Positions 24,093 to 36,600 of a stretch of DNA of 64,000 nucleotides are shown one piece after another. A model generated the notes under the pieces. It saw only the letters and a program-made list of their open reading frames with translations, was not told the origin of the DNA and ran no database searches. Both the position numbers and the translations under genes were made by a program. Each line of letters opens with the position of its first letter. The first letter of the stretch is position 1. Source of the DNA: Trichinella spiralis (taxonomy: Eukaryota; Nematoda; Enoplea; Trichinellida; Trichinellidae); NCBI GenBank assembly GCA_000181795.3, contig CM012955.1:15116407-15180406 (forward strand), in the 5' to 3' direction.

Positions 24093-26670
24093 AGGAAATA
24101 CTCTTCAAGCGAAAACGTACGATACGATGATTTATAACCTCGTTTAGGTAATAAGTTACAGTAAACAATCATGAAATTCAAGATTCATTATGTATTGTAG
24201 AATTAAATGAAACTTAATATGGCTAGTTATTTTCTTAGCAATCTTATTTCAAGTACAAAAGTGAAAGTAAAGCGTGTTTGTTGCAAATGACATATTAATG
24301 CTGATAACTGTAAATGTAAACAATGCGTTTAACATTGCAGAATTATTTTTCTTATTTTGAATTTTGTCATTTCATTGTTTCTTCAGCACTGCACTGTTTA
24401 CCATACAAAATTACTGCTCATTTTTGCCATTTATTAAAAGCATTTATTTAAATAATTCATTCTAGTTTATGTTCTTCTTTTTTTTTAAATTATCTCATTT
24501 TTGCATAATTTACAAGATCACTTTTCTAAATCAAATGTAAAACATGTTCAGCAATTGACATGTCCAAAGCTGTCACTTTTGCTTGAACAAAATAAAAATA
24601 GTGCATAACAATTGCTTTTAGCCGTCAATTTTTGTTACTTTATTCAGTTATCTGCTGAAGCGTTTCAGCATCTGTTGACACACCATTTTACAGCTACAAA
24701 CGGAACGCTTTGCAATAATTGCAACTTCCCATTATTGAAAAATAAAAGAAAAATATATTTTCTGTTATTTGAACAGATGAATTTTTGGAATATTGTTCAA
24801 AAATTAAATAATTAAAAGATCACTGTTAGGATACAATCATAAATTAAATCAATGCATATATTTTACATTTTTTTTCATAATTCTTTTTTAGATTTATAAT
24901 TAATTAATGAAACAGTAAGTATAGTTTTTTATTTTTTTAACAAGTAATGGTGAATATGCATGCAATTTGAAGCGAAAATATTAAAATATTTCAGTTTTGA
25001 ATAACTAATTCATATTCAAATACAGGATCATTTAACGTGTAAAATTTTGCTCGGGAAACTTTTTAAAATCGTTACTTTAAGCAATTATAGCGTTCTTTCC
25101 AGAAAATCATATTTGTTTAATCGAAATTATCACGTATAGTTTATTCAAGATGAACGTGGCATAACATGTTGAAATTCTCTTGGTAAATATGGAAACGGTT
25201 TTCTTATAACGAGCCATATTTGTGGAAAAAATGATGTGTGTACATTGGATGAAACATGAATATTTTAAAAATTTTGGAATTACATAAATTAGATTTGTTC
25301 CCCTGCGGCAAGTTTCGACCTATCTGACCCATCTGATAGAAACCCCTTTTATAACTCTCAGCCTTCATTTATGCTGAAGCGCCTGTTTACATTTGTTTTT
25401 GTTAGAAAGATGGTAAGACTGTGTGAATTTAAATTAAAAGTCAAAGTATTTTTTTGTTAATTTTGAGAGTAACATATAGCTACGAGAATGTAAAAAACAG
25501 TCATAAAAGTCAGCTTTATCAATTTAGCACAGCAATGCAGAAGAGCTTGCCTCTTTTTATCAACGCATGTAGAAGCTAACTTTGGTATGCGACTTGACAC
25601 GAATGGAACTTTAGAAACTTTAAAACAAGCTACTGCTTGAAAAATATTGTGATCATTTTTTAATTTTACAATAAGTAGAATTAATGTAAAATAATTGAAA
25701 TATTCTTTAACATGTTTTTATTTGAGAAAAGATTTTTTTATTTGATATAACAATTACTTGAATGTCAAAAAAGTACAGTAAAATATGTATAATAAATTTT
25801 TGTTTACTCTCTGTTGTAGCTGGTGGAATTTGAAGAGACAAATTCGAATCGTATTTTGCGTTCAAAATTCAATAAACTGGAAGAAGATGTGAAATTTTCA
25901 ATTTAAAAATAATTTTGCATGATTTCATTGTGATTTTGAAACAACTTTGAGAACAAATGTTAAAATTCAGTTTGCTTTGAATTTCATTAAACAGTTGTAC
26001 CCATAAAATCTTTAACATTTTGAAACATGCATGTATAAACAATTTCACATGAAATCATTACTGCAACTGTACTGACTGTTTAATTTGTGAATCATCAAAA
26101 TTGCAAAAACAGCAACGTTTATTTTATTTTACCACGCTTCTAATTAATATAAAATTCTTCTTATCCAACTGGTATCCAGTTGCAAAATCCACTCTAAAAT
26201 ATCATCCTTTGTGGTGATCATCAATGAAACAGTATTATTCTTCTCTTTTTGTATTCCTGTTTCAACTCGTCGTTTGAGAACAAGATTACCAAAATACGGT
26301 TGCACTGAAGACAGTTTTCTTCTTTTTCTTTTTCAAAATGCCAAAGCAAGACAACTCTAGTTTTGATTAGCAAACAGAATGTGTCATTAGACTGGTCGAT
26401 AAAGTAAAATAATCGCTGTTTCTAATTGGGCAGCAATTGATTGCCAGTCGATGTTAGTCATGCCGGTCCAAAAGCTGGGGGTTACTTCGATAATTAAATT
26501 TTGCTTCATTTTTGCTAATCGATCGTCCAGCTTTGCCCCGAATCATCATCATCTTTCTTTTTTACTTTGTTAGACATTTTATTTTATAAATGAAAGAAAA
26601 GAAAAATGAATAAATAACTATATATATGTATATATATACCATATCCACCAGGTATCAGAGTTTTACTTAC
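24093..26670. other. Gene-poor AT-rich stretch
   Basis: Apart from a weak two-exon small ORF (25371-25906, +) and an exon-like patch near 24648-24760 (+, after ttattcag), I see no gene. The promoter of the TMEM14/AAGAB pair should be near 24.1-24.3 kb. Confidence 0.4.
25371..25906 (+). CDS. Possible two-exon small ORF (42 aa)
   Basis: Exon 25371-25412 opens MLKRLFTFVFVRKM and ends directly at a gtaaga donor. Exon 25820-25906 follows the acceptor ctgttgtag and reads LVEFEETNSNRIL to a stop. The N-terminus is basic and hydrophobic, like a mitochondrial presequence. The frame and splice sites agree, but no family is recognised and an upstream acceptor (actctcag) leaves the true start open. It is a weak candidate. 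Confidence 0.25.
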
Positions 26671-27214
26671 CTTCAGAGAAGAAAATCATTTTCTAGCCGA
26701 TCAGCTTTAGCTGGTTGAAGGGGACCAATTGATACAGGCTAAATACAATTTGGTACGTCCTCAACCAGTCCAAGCCAGTCGGTTAATGATTTTGATGTGT
26801 CGATGCTCATCAGACGAGGAGGATACAAGACAACAGCCGGCTCACCAGGCAACGTACCGTCAATGACTGACCGAGAGGAGCGGACAATTTTTGGCAAAGG
26901 CACAAGCCGGCGATCCTGATTGGTCAATCTGATATGGAAGCACCGATGCGTTGCGATCGATCAGTAAAGCTTTTGCCGTAAAGCGACGAACCGTGATCAA
27001 CTTTTGGCCTTTTCTTGTCGAAATGTGCAGTCGGCTTGATGTTAGCTGCGCCTGGTTGATCATAAGCCCCGCTTTGAAGCGAAGGCGTGAATATGAATTT
27101 GAAGCTTTTGTCATATATGTGCATTTTCTTTTTTGTACAATATGAATGAAACTTGACGTAAGATAATTGAAAATGTTGAATTGATAACGAAAAAAAAACA
27201 CGCATATACGCATA

Positions 27215-27217
27215 TAC

Positions 27218-27248
<31 letters not shown>

Positions 27249-27315
27249 CACATATGCGCATATGCGGACAAACACAGATACACACAGGCACAAACACACA
27301 CACACACACACACAA
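27215..27315. repeat. (TACA)n / (CA)n microsatellites
   Basis: Tetranucleotide catacata repeats from about 27219, followed by an alternating cacaca tract at about 27294-27314. The long open frames across them are products of the repeat. Confidence 0.9.
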
Positions 27316-27394
27316 AAGCTGAGAGAAGAAGTAAAGCGGGGAAAAGCGGGTTAAGATTCAGAGAAAGCGAAAACCTATGACGGACGATTTTCAT

Positions 27395-27500
27395 TGCTGT
27401 TGTTGCTGCTTTTGCTGTTTCTGCGGCTGTTGTTGCAGCTTCGGCTGCTGCTGCTGCTGCTGTTGCTGACACAGCTGCTTTGCAGCAGCTGCTCGTCAAT
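27395..27500. repeat. CTG/CAG-rich trinucleotide tract
   Basis: Interrupted CTG/TTG repeats (CAG/CAA on the minus strand). Depending on frame, the minus strand reads as poly-Ser, poly-Ala or poly-Gln. The Gln frame is bounded by TGA on both sides. Confidence 0.85.
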
Positions 27501-27686
27501 CATCATCAGTTTGGAAGAGGAAGAAATGTCCGTTTGCGACGGCAATGTCAAAAAGTTGGAACTCACATTTCGCCTCCGCCCCAAATTCATTTTGTGCAGG
27601 TTAACATAATTCGGACGGTGATTGTTCTTTGCAAGCTCGATGGGTGGCTTTTTCGATAAGCCATTATTCTTCAGCTGGAAAAGCAT

Positions 27687-29819
27687 TTGTCATATATTTC
27701 TATATTACTATTATTACTGTTGTTATTGTTCACTTGCAGTGGAATAGAAAATGTGTTTTAGCAAAAAAAAGAAAGTTCAATAATAATAAAAAAAGCAGTT
27801 GAATTATCACCATAGCGTGGGCTTATAGCTTTTTGTTTCCTTTTTATTATATCTGATTTTCAGATGAGCAATTGATAATTTGCTAAAAAAAATATTAAAG
27901 AAAAAGAAAAGGCATATGCTCTCTCTTGTACTTTTGAATTTTTCCCATTGTTTGAATGGGTGTGTAGATGATGATATCAGTGTTGAAAGTAGCATAAATA
28001 ATTAAGGAATGAAAAGCCTCGATAGATATATTAGCTTTATCAACACAGCAACACGGATCTGTTAAAACAGAAATTTGATTCCTGTGTAATTTATGAAAAT
28101 AGACTGTCTGAATGATTGCGCTGAGATTGGAAAATAGCGTTTGAAATTGATTCTGAAACGTAAATCCATTTGTTTTGCAAATGAGAAACTTTTCCAAGTG
28201 AATTCAGTTGAAATTATGGAATTTACACTTTCACATCAGTGGGTTGAAATATTTTAAAACTCTTCAGCAAAGAATAATTATAATTTCTTTTCGTTGGCGA
28301 TTAGCTGAAACTTGAACTTGAAAGCCTTTTGAAATTGAAACGCACACTTCACCGGGGCTACAAATTTTTTGTCCCAACAATCAGCAAATAAATTTCAAAA
28401 TTAAATGACAGTTTTTACAGTGGCAGTGGTGGATTCGATAATTTGTAATTTTTCGATAATCTGTTCCACTGTCGGATACGTTGCAAATCTCAACTGGGAA
28501 TTTTATCCAATGTGTCGGCACTGGGAAGCTCATCTGTTGAATAGAAGATCACTTTTTTTATTAATGGAAATTTTAGACAAATTCGTCGATTTTCATGATA
28601 TTGGCCAACTGCAGTGAAATTTACCATTGAACTAGGTTGAACTGAAGTGAAAAATCGATAACATTCAAATTTACACAACATGCTGGGGCAATTTTATCCG
28701 TTTTACAAGTTAACCAACTATTCACAAACATATTACACGATTGCATGTTGGGAACAAATGTTTTTTAATTATAATGGTATAATTGGCAAAAAATTCTACA
28801 CTATCATGTATGTAGACTTCAATTTTGACAATCGGATTGTATGACATTAATTTTTTATCAATCAAAAGTGAAAATTTCAGGATATGACAAAAAAAATTAA
28901 ATCGAATTTTCCATTTGCAATGTTCCAGTAAAATTAATGAAGCTTGACTATGAAATTTTTTACTTTAAATTGAGATGGATAAAATAATCGTCATTAGAAA
29001 TTTCTTTAATTGAATTGCTTAATTCTTTTTCAGTTTTATTACAATTTCAATAAAAGCAGTTTTAAAATGCATTACATTGATGCTTTGAAGAAAAACAAAT
29101 ATCAACGCAATACGTTTGAACACTGGTGAAACTAGTCGGTTTATACAATTTAGCATTGATAACGGAAATATTTGCTTTGTTTGTATATAAATTTGAATTT
29201 GCTTATTACAAACAGCAAAGGCTATTCAAATTGAAAATGTTTCAATTTAATTTTGTACAATTTAAAAGCTTCAATGTTGCACACATTTCAGAAGTATCTA
29301 TTTAGAAAATAGATGTCATCTAACAAATAAGTATCATAATTTTGCAATGTTTAAAATTTGCTAAAACGTAAAAATAAGCAGTTTAAAATTAAAAATAGAA
29401 AACATATTTTATAATAAAAATCGCCACCACCGACAGCTTAGTACTTTGAAGAGTGATTTCAATTAAGACAGTCGAACACATGAAAGTGATATACATTATC
29501 ATACATTGCTGTATTATTTTTCAAATTATGATTTACTCATTATTTTAATATTATTATTTCTATTATATTTAAAGTTGTCTATATTAAAAAGAAAAAGAAC
29601 AGTTTTTGTTTTACACGAATGATGGATGAATTTAAAATATCCATTAGCAAAATAGACGTAATTATTTTTTTGATTATTATTAAGTTGATTTATTCAACAA
29701 TTCGGTGTATTTGTTGTATTTTATAAATTGCAGATGCATTTCAATTATTCATGAAAAAAGAATAACTAACCGAATTTTATTAAATAAATGAAAAGCAAAT
29801 TCAAATATATACAACTTAC
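27687..29819. other. No gene seen
   Basis: AT-rich sequence with short chance frames only (for example 28405-28617 +, 28197-27895 -). Confidence 0.4.
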
Positions 29820-30110
29820 AACAACGCGCGGCAGTAATGTTGGGGTTGATGAATTGACGGACAGGACATGATGCATACTTGGAAAATTCAATACCGAATT
29901 CGATAATGGCAGGGATTTTTGAATAAAGCAAAACTTGATCATCCGACCGGCGATCGATGCACTTGAAAATTTCACAGCTAAAAAGTCGAGTACGGTTTTT
30001 GAGCCGGCTAATTATCTCGGCACGTTGTGGGAAGCAAATGCGCTATAGTTCCCCTCCCCCTGCTCCTCCTCCTCCGGCCATGGTTTATTACCGTGCGTTT
30101 TTTTAAAGCG
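29820..30110 (-). other. Possible first exon ending at a strong donor
   Basis: A GC-richer minus-strand patch ends at 29820, followed by gtaagttg. Two frames are open across it (from about 29975 and 29931), so coding content is unclear. A pyrimidine-rich stretch at 30048-30075 (ccctccccctgctcctcctcc on the plus strand) could be promoter sequence. No downstream exon was identified. Confidence 0.25.
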
Positions 30111-33100
30111 GATGAATTAGCTTCAGATGCAGTTTGTGTAAATAGTGAAAATGCTTGTTTAAATAAAATTGCAATGTATAAAGCGAATTTTTGTTAACTA
30201 CAACTTTGAGAAGGTAGTGGGTGATTTTTGAAACAAAATTTCAGCGTTCATTTCGGTTGATCGTTTTTTTCACAAATTTGCCCAGATAGCATTGCGACGC
30301 TTGTTTCCAAGAAGAAGAAGAAGAAGAAGAACCGTAAGTAGTAAGCTATATTAGCCGTTTGATAAGAAGAAAACGATCAATATAAACTCGCTTGGAAACA
30401 CAAGCTTGTCTGCTTTTGCCAATTGCACCCATTTCTTAAATTAACTCGCAAGCAGTTGTCATTTTCATTTCATTCCAAGCGTACTTTGTCCGCAAATGTG
30501 TATGCAAAAACAAAAAAAAATTTTTTTCTTATTTCAATACAGTACAGCTATACTATTTTTGTTTAATAAGCAGTTTGAAAAAAAATTTTCAAACAAATTA
30601 TAATAAATTTAAAAATGAATTTATTCATAATGCAGCATCTGCTTACAAATTGCTATTCATTTATCATAATAATAATAATAAGAAGAAGAAGAAGAATATA
30701 ACGGAAGCGGATGCAATTTTCTTATTTTACAAACATCATAAGAAACTCTTTAACGATTGTAATTAAATAAATACTTCAAATACTGCTTTGCCTAACACTG
30801 AAGGTCAAGTGCAATTGTTGAAATAGATTACATGAGTAAATAAAAAAGATGCTAATAAATGTTCCTCGTTAATGTTTTTAATTTTCACTGTGCAGGGATT
30901 TTGCTTTGAAAAAAAATTATTTCTACTCATTTAGCACTAGCAAATTTTATTTAAAAACACGAAAAACATATGAAAAACAATATATATATATATATGTATT
31001 TCACAATCTGTATGCAAAGTCTAAAAATATTTATCAATGCAAATCACTTACTTATCATCTGTGCAATTTTGCATTTGTTGTTTTGCACTTTTTGCTACTA
31101 TTGATATAAATAGATTTGTGATTTTATTTCTTTTTTATGTTTTGGTTTTTTATCTTTTTTATGTTTGGAAAATTTGCAATTTTGAAATGATGACAGAAAT
31201 TTCAGATTGCAACTTGAAAATGGTTAATGAAATTATGGCTGCTTAAGCATTTGCAGAAGTGCTGCCGTAATGGAACGATCGATTCATATATTGCGGTGGG
31301 TGATTGGAAAGTCGAGTGGTACTTTGGAAATAAAAGAATCCCATTAGCATGAAAACATTTGGGAATTTTTGCACCGCCTTTGTTGGCCATAAGCAAGGCA
31401 ACGACAATTGCCCAGTGAACGTTTGAAAACACGAGAGCGTGCATCCTGTGAAATCAAGTGCATGCCGCTGGTTTAGTGGCTTTTACCGTCGTAAATATTA
31501 CAAATTTGGTCGAAACATCGATCCATCTAGCGCCAAAAAGCAGCACCAATTGCACAACGCTGTTTGGCACTTTTTAAAATTTTGCTTGCATTTGATGTAT
31601 GTTTTTTGTTTTACAAAATCACATAGTCAACATGTTGCAATGCCGAGCAATTAATTCAGCAGTCTAAGGAAGAGATAATTTTTGCAAATCTGCAAGCAAC
31701 AGGATACAGCTTGTTTGATCGATCAACATTAAGGCAAAAATGGCAATGTTCAATCTCTTTTGGGATGAGTTTCGGGAAGATATTATTTTAAATGACTCGT
31801 TAGGTTTTGCACTTTATGGGAAATAATGTTTTACAGTATCACCATTTTAATAATTTAATCTTCGATAAGCGAAATTTGTCGATCATATTTTTCTGATTTG
31901 ATCTTTGTTTGAATTTCTCTTTTAAATGTACAAAATTAAAGAATGATAAAAACTAAAAAAAATTCATATACAATAGTTGTTTTTAAAAAATTCCTTTTTT
32001 TGAATGAATAATGCATTCCATTGATGGCATTATTTTGTCATGTTTCATCGTCCTTGTTGCAAAATGGCTGTTGAATAAATTGGTTCACGTTTTGTTTAAA
32101 CATCAGTCTTGTTCAATATTTCATCATCAAGCAAAATTTTAGCGCAAAATGAAATAAAGACCCCAGTCAGGCAAAATATTTATATACTTTATTAGAAGTT
32201 TGTAGTCTGTTCAAACCGATCTGCACTGAATAATGAAAGCATTTCTTCATTTAGCAACTGTATTTAAATTTCTTCTATTGTCAATTATTGGATTACTTTC
32301 ACTGTTTTGATTCTCCTTATTTGAATTGCGACATTGTAAACATTACAACTGTTTCAATTCCTCTGTAACATCATCTTAATGTAAAGCTGTTTAAAATCAG
32401 CAAAATTATATGCATTGAATTTGAGAAAATAATAATTTTTGTTCATAAAGACCAGTGTTTATATTTAAATTTAAGTAATACTTTGCTAAATTGCACACTA
32501 AAAAATATTTTACATATTATGGGGTAAATGAAATGCTTGTTATAAATAAAGATGTATTTATTTTTTCAATTTATGCCACAAAATCTACCATCGTTGTTTC
32601 AGAATTACATTGTTTCTAAGCTTCATTTAAATATTTCGAATTTTTAAATGTTCAAAACTTTAATGTTGTTCTATTGATAATTAATTATTTTATTAACTGA
32701 GGATTCAATACAAATAAATAAGTAGCATTTAAAAATAGATTCTTGAAATATTCTTTATTATGCTATATTTTTCTTTGTTTCTCATACACACATTTTGCTA
32801 ATTTAGGAGAGTGACGTTCAAATGTTGAGATATATTTGAAAAGTTCTGACACAATGACATCAGGAAAGCAGCTCGATTTGTCGTTGTAAATGGTTCGATT
32901 TCTCCAGGTTTAAATATTCATTACGTTATAGAAATTGCGATTAAAACTTGAATCCCTTTTTCTTGTAATTTTAAAGCTCTTTCACTTTATTCTTGGCATT
33001 TGTCATGCAAATGAATGACTGAATTTACGATAAAAATGATAAAAACAATTTTGTTTTCAATTGCATTTGATTTATTTTCAAATTAAATATTTTGACCACT

Positions 33101-34500
33101 GCAACCTGCAAAATTCAAAACTGTGCATTCAAGGAGGATGCACTTTCACTTCAATGGCACAAAAATTACTTGAAGCATTTTTTGAATAAAATTAGAAAAC
33201 GTTGGTCCGTAGTGGGACAGACTTATTTTCAAATAATATTGTGTCTCACGTCGTAATTTATTAAGATATCAAGTATAAAATAAAACTTTAGTTAATTTAA
33301 TTGACAATTTACGATTATTCGAAGAAATTAAATAATCCATAAAAGTAAAACAATTTTTTCGTACTGAATATAATTGAATGGTTAGTTAATCCCATTGAGA
33401 AGAAAATATCAACCTAAAATCAATAAAAGTACAATTTTTATTTTAAAAAATATTTCATTTACTTAAGAAAGTATCAAAATTATATAACATTTAGTTGAAA
33501 TTCAGTACAACATTTCCATCGGAATGTATAACCTGGCCACGTACAATATGAACCTGCATTTTAATAAAAACATGATTACTGTACTGTTGCTTTTCGCGCA
33601 AAATGTTCTATTTTCTTTGTTGTTGAAAATTTCCGTTTATTATTCGCAAACGTAATTAACTGAAATTGTGCTAAAAATATTGGATAGATGTTTTCAAGAA
33701 TTAATGAAACGAAAAAAAAATTTTTTTTTCGTTTCAAACTTTCTTCATTAGTACTTCAGTTGTTGTGAAATTAAAATGCTGATTATTGTAAATCAGACAA
33801 AAGGTAAATTTCCGTACAGGTAATTTCCATCGAGATAGAACGCCCGAGAACTGTGGAATAGATGATAGTGGAAAAGTTTGCTTTGAAAATGCAGTGGTTG
33901 TTTTTCCTACGGCTCAGTCGATTGCGATGATGAGAATTGTTGCAAAATTGCTTCTTGCATACACAGGTGCGTGATTTTCTCAAGTTTCAATTTCTTTGAA
34001 AATATTTTTTACAACTACAAGCAAATCAAATTCCAACATATCGAATTGGACAAACAGGGAAATTCGTGTTTCTACAACAAAAAAAATCTATGCTTACTTT
34101 TGTTTTTCTTTTCTTTCACTTTTTTGTGAAGAAGCGGAAGAAAATAATTCGTCGACAAGCACGGCTGTACTGGGAAGGTTCGCAAATCGACGATAAGCGC
34201 TCTACAGGCTACATACTTCTTTACATTCCATATCTTCAGATCTGTATGGCGATGCAAAGAAGTATGGGGCCAGAGAGGCAAATTATTTTTTCTTCTCGAT
34301 CGAAAAGTTGTCGACCAACCGAGAATTACGAACAGGCTTGTCTAATGACAATCTGGTGCATGCTTTTGTGTGCATAAAATTTCCAAAATAATGAATAATG
34401 CATGTAGTAAAATAATGAACTCACAGACGTTGTTATAACTGCACCACCTTTGATTGAACGATTTTAAAATGCGTGCAGAATTATAAATAAATAATAGATG
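30111..34500. other. Gene-poor stretch
   Basis: AT-rich with (AAG)n near 30310 and 30690. A GC-richer patch at 31240-31660 has no convincing exon. A perfect palindrome at 33705-33736 is listed separately. Confidence 0.4.
33705..33736. repeat. Perfect 32-bp palindrome
   Basis: TGAAACG, nine A, nine T, CGTTTCA: both 16-nt arms match exactly with no spacer. No flanking duplication or gene was noticed. Confidence 0.95.
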
Positions 34501-34699
34501 AATATAAATATATACGAGCCGTCGGTGGTTGTGTTTGGCTAGTCGACTGGAGGAGGTGATTTGGCAGCGAGTGATGAGCGAGAATGAAAAAGGCAAAAAT
34601 GATCCGCAGTTAGTTTGCCACTGGTAGTAGCAGTAGCAGTAGCAGCAGCGGCAGCAACAGCAGTAGTAGTAGTAGTAGTAGTAGTAGTTGCTGTTGCTG

Positions 34700-34731
<32 letters not shown>

Positions 34732-36600
34732 ATTGCAATGGATGAGAGTGTGGCAAACGAACGATTGGACCAGTGGAGCCAGCTTGAACATGAAGAACGA
34801 ACCCGGAGCAACTGCGAACAAGCGAAAGCCGGCTTGCTAGCTAGCATATTCCACGCCAGCTGCCAGCAAGGCTTTCTATTCTGCGTGGCCAGCGTTTTGG
34901 TGGAGTTGTCGAAAAGTGCGGCCGCATGTTGTTTGCCGTCATCTCGGATGCAACGCTGCAGCAACGAAACACGGACGCGCCTACGAACGAAAGAGAGTGA
35001 GTAGTCGGTCGGATGGAGAAATAGCAAGCGAGGCAAAAAGAACATGCAACGAGAAAGAGCTGAAAGCCAACCGGCTGGCGACTGGCCAAAAAATTTTTTC
35101 AAAAATTTAATAATAATTTCTCCAATCGACGAGCAGGGGAGATTTTTCCCACCGCGGGTCGGTTGTTGCAGGGGTTCGAAAAATGAATGCGACCCCAAGT
35201 CGAGAAGAGCAAGAGAAAAAGCCGTTGGAAAACCGGGGAGTTGGTGGTCGTGTGTGGAGAATTAGTCTACCATGTTTTCTCATTTGAAAATTACAAATGA
35301 ACACTGATGATTGTCGGTGATTGGGTCGACTGCAACATTGATCATGGAAGCTGTATGCGCAAAGGAACCGAATTTATGGGAACGTCATTTTTCCCATGTG
35401 TGGACGAACGAACGAACACTATTTGCATATTTTGCAAGCTGTTGTTGTTCTGTGGTGGAAATTTTCGAACTCAACAACAACAACAACACTCTGTGTGTGG
35501 TGAAAATTTCTCCAATGATGATGTTTCTGTCGAAATCTTCAACCAACAACCGCAAAAGCAAAAATCAATCAATCAATCAAAATACCCAACGGACGTTTTG
35601 CTTTGGTCACTGAAGTGAACTTGTTGGCCAACTCTAGCCGCTTGTGTGTGTGTGTGTGAAAGAGAGAGAGATTTCCCATGGCCGAAACGTCCAGTCGTTG
35701 TTAGCTTGCTTGGCTAACAATTTTTTGACTTGTTCACCAGGGCTGCCGTGCGTTCGGAAAAGCTAAGCTGTCGTCGTCGAAACTCCACCACCACCACCAC
35801 CATTAAAACTCGATTCTTTCACAAATAAACCAGCTGACAAAGCACATCGCATCGCTGAGGGGAAAAAATTCCTCACCAGAGTGATGTTAAAAATATTATT
35901 TCATTGGCGAAATTTTCGAAGCAAAATCAAAAAAAAATGAACATAAAAAACAACCTCACAACGATACTGTTCACCTTAGTGTTTTTTTTTCCAAAAAGCC
36001 AAAAAGAAAGCAGAACATGCATAAACCGACTGATCAGTGTACCAAACGACAATAACTAGGATGATAATGACAACGCACTGACAGACGGATGTTACTTACC
36101 ATGACCTTGACGCCCACGTGTTACAGTCCTGACCGCGATAATTCGTCCCTACCGTATCTGAACTGCACACTACTGTAGGCAGTTGCTTCTACCTTTAAAT
36201 TTCAAAAAGTTTGTTAGTTCATCTTTTCTTAAAAATAAGAAAACAAATAATAATGAATATATGCGCATGTATGTATTCTTGCAGAGGTGCTGATTAGTTG
36301 GACAATTTTCCACATCGACGACATTACATAACGTTGCTTGGTCTTCATCGGCATTGTTTTCCTTATCCGTTATCAAAATCATTTCACTCGACTGTTGAAC
36401 AGCTACAGTTGTTCAAGGTCGGTTGGGCATTTTTGAACAGCGGCCAAAAAGTTACCGCACACCGCGTAAAAGCACACCCCAAAAACCCGTATGCTGACAC
36501 AACAAGGTCCAGGAAAAAGTTCACGCTCACCTTGAACACATTATACTGTCAATTTGAACAAACTGAAATATAATTAACAAAACATTTCCCCTCCTCCGCA
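34501..36600. other. GC-richer island; likely regulatory or first-exon region
   Basis: GC is well above the surroundings. Many overlapping frames are open on both strands, built on repeats and lacking family similarity. A minus-strand donor (CATG then gtaagt, exon end 36100) is preceded by GC-richer sequence up to about 36180 and could end a first exon. The repeats include (GT)n near 35645 and (CCA)n near 35785. Confidence 0.3.
34620..34735. repeat. (GTA)n/(TGT)n/(TGG)n trinucleotide array
   Basis: Successive runs of AGT/GTA, TGT and TGG triplets. All frames read as homopolymeric amino-acid runs, so the long frames here are not taken as genes. Confidence 0.9.

Larger units (their letters stand above)
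26671..27686 (-). other. GC-richer island with orphan splice donor and Ser/Gln/Ala repeat ORF
   Basis: A minus-strand segment ends at 26671 with a strong donor (CTGAAG then gtaagt). Upstream lie open frames: 26927-26739, 27060-26924 and a 103-codon ATG frame, 27683-27375 (MLFQLKNNGLSKK...). The last contains a CAG-type repeat read as serine, so coding status is doubtful. The island could hold first exons of an unidentified minus-strand transcript; no protein family is recognised. Confidence 0.3.

Noticed and set aside
26860-27499. Long minus frames rich in Cys/Val or Ala
   Set aside because: They are created by CA and TACA microsatellites and the CTG tract; repeats stay open in several frames at once.
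34539-35198. 219-codon minus frame and overlapping 129-codon plus frame
   Set aside because: Both run through triplet-repeat arrays that give homopolymer stretches in every frame; there is no family similarity and no splice structure.
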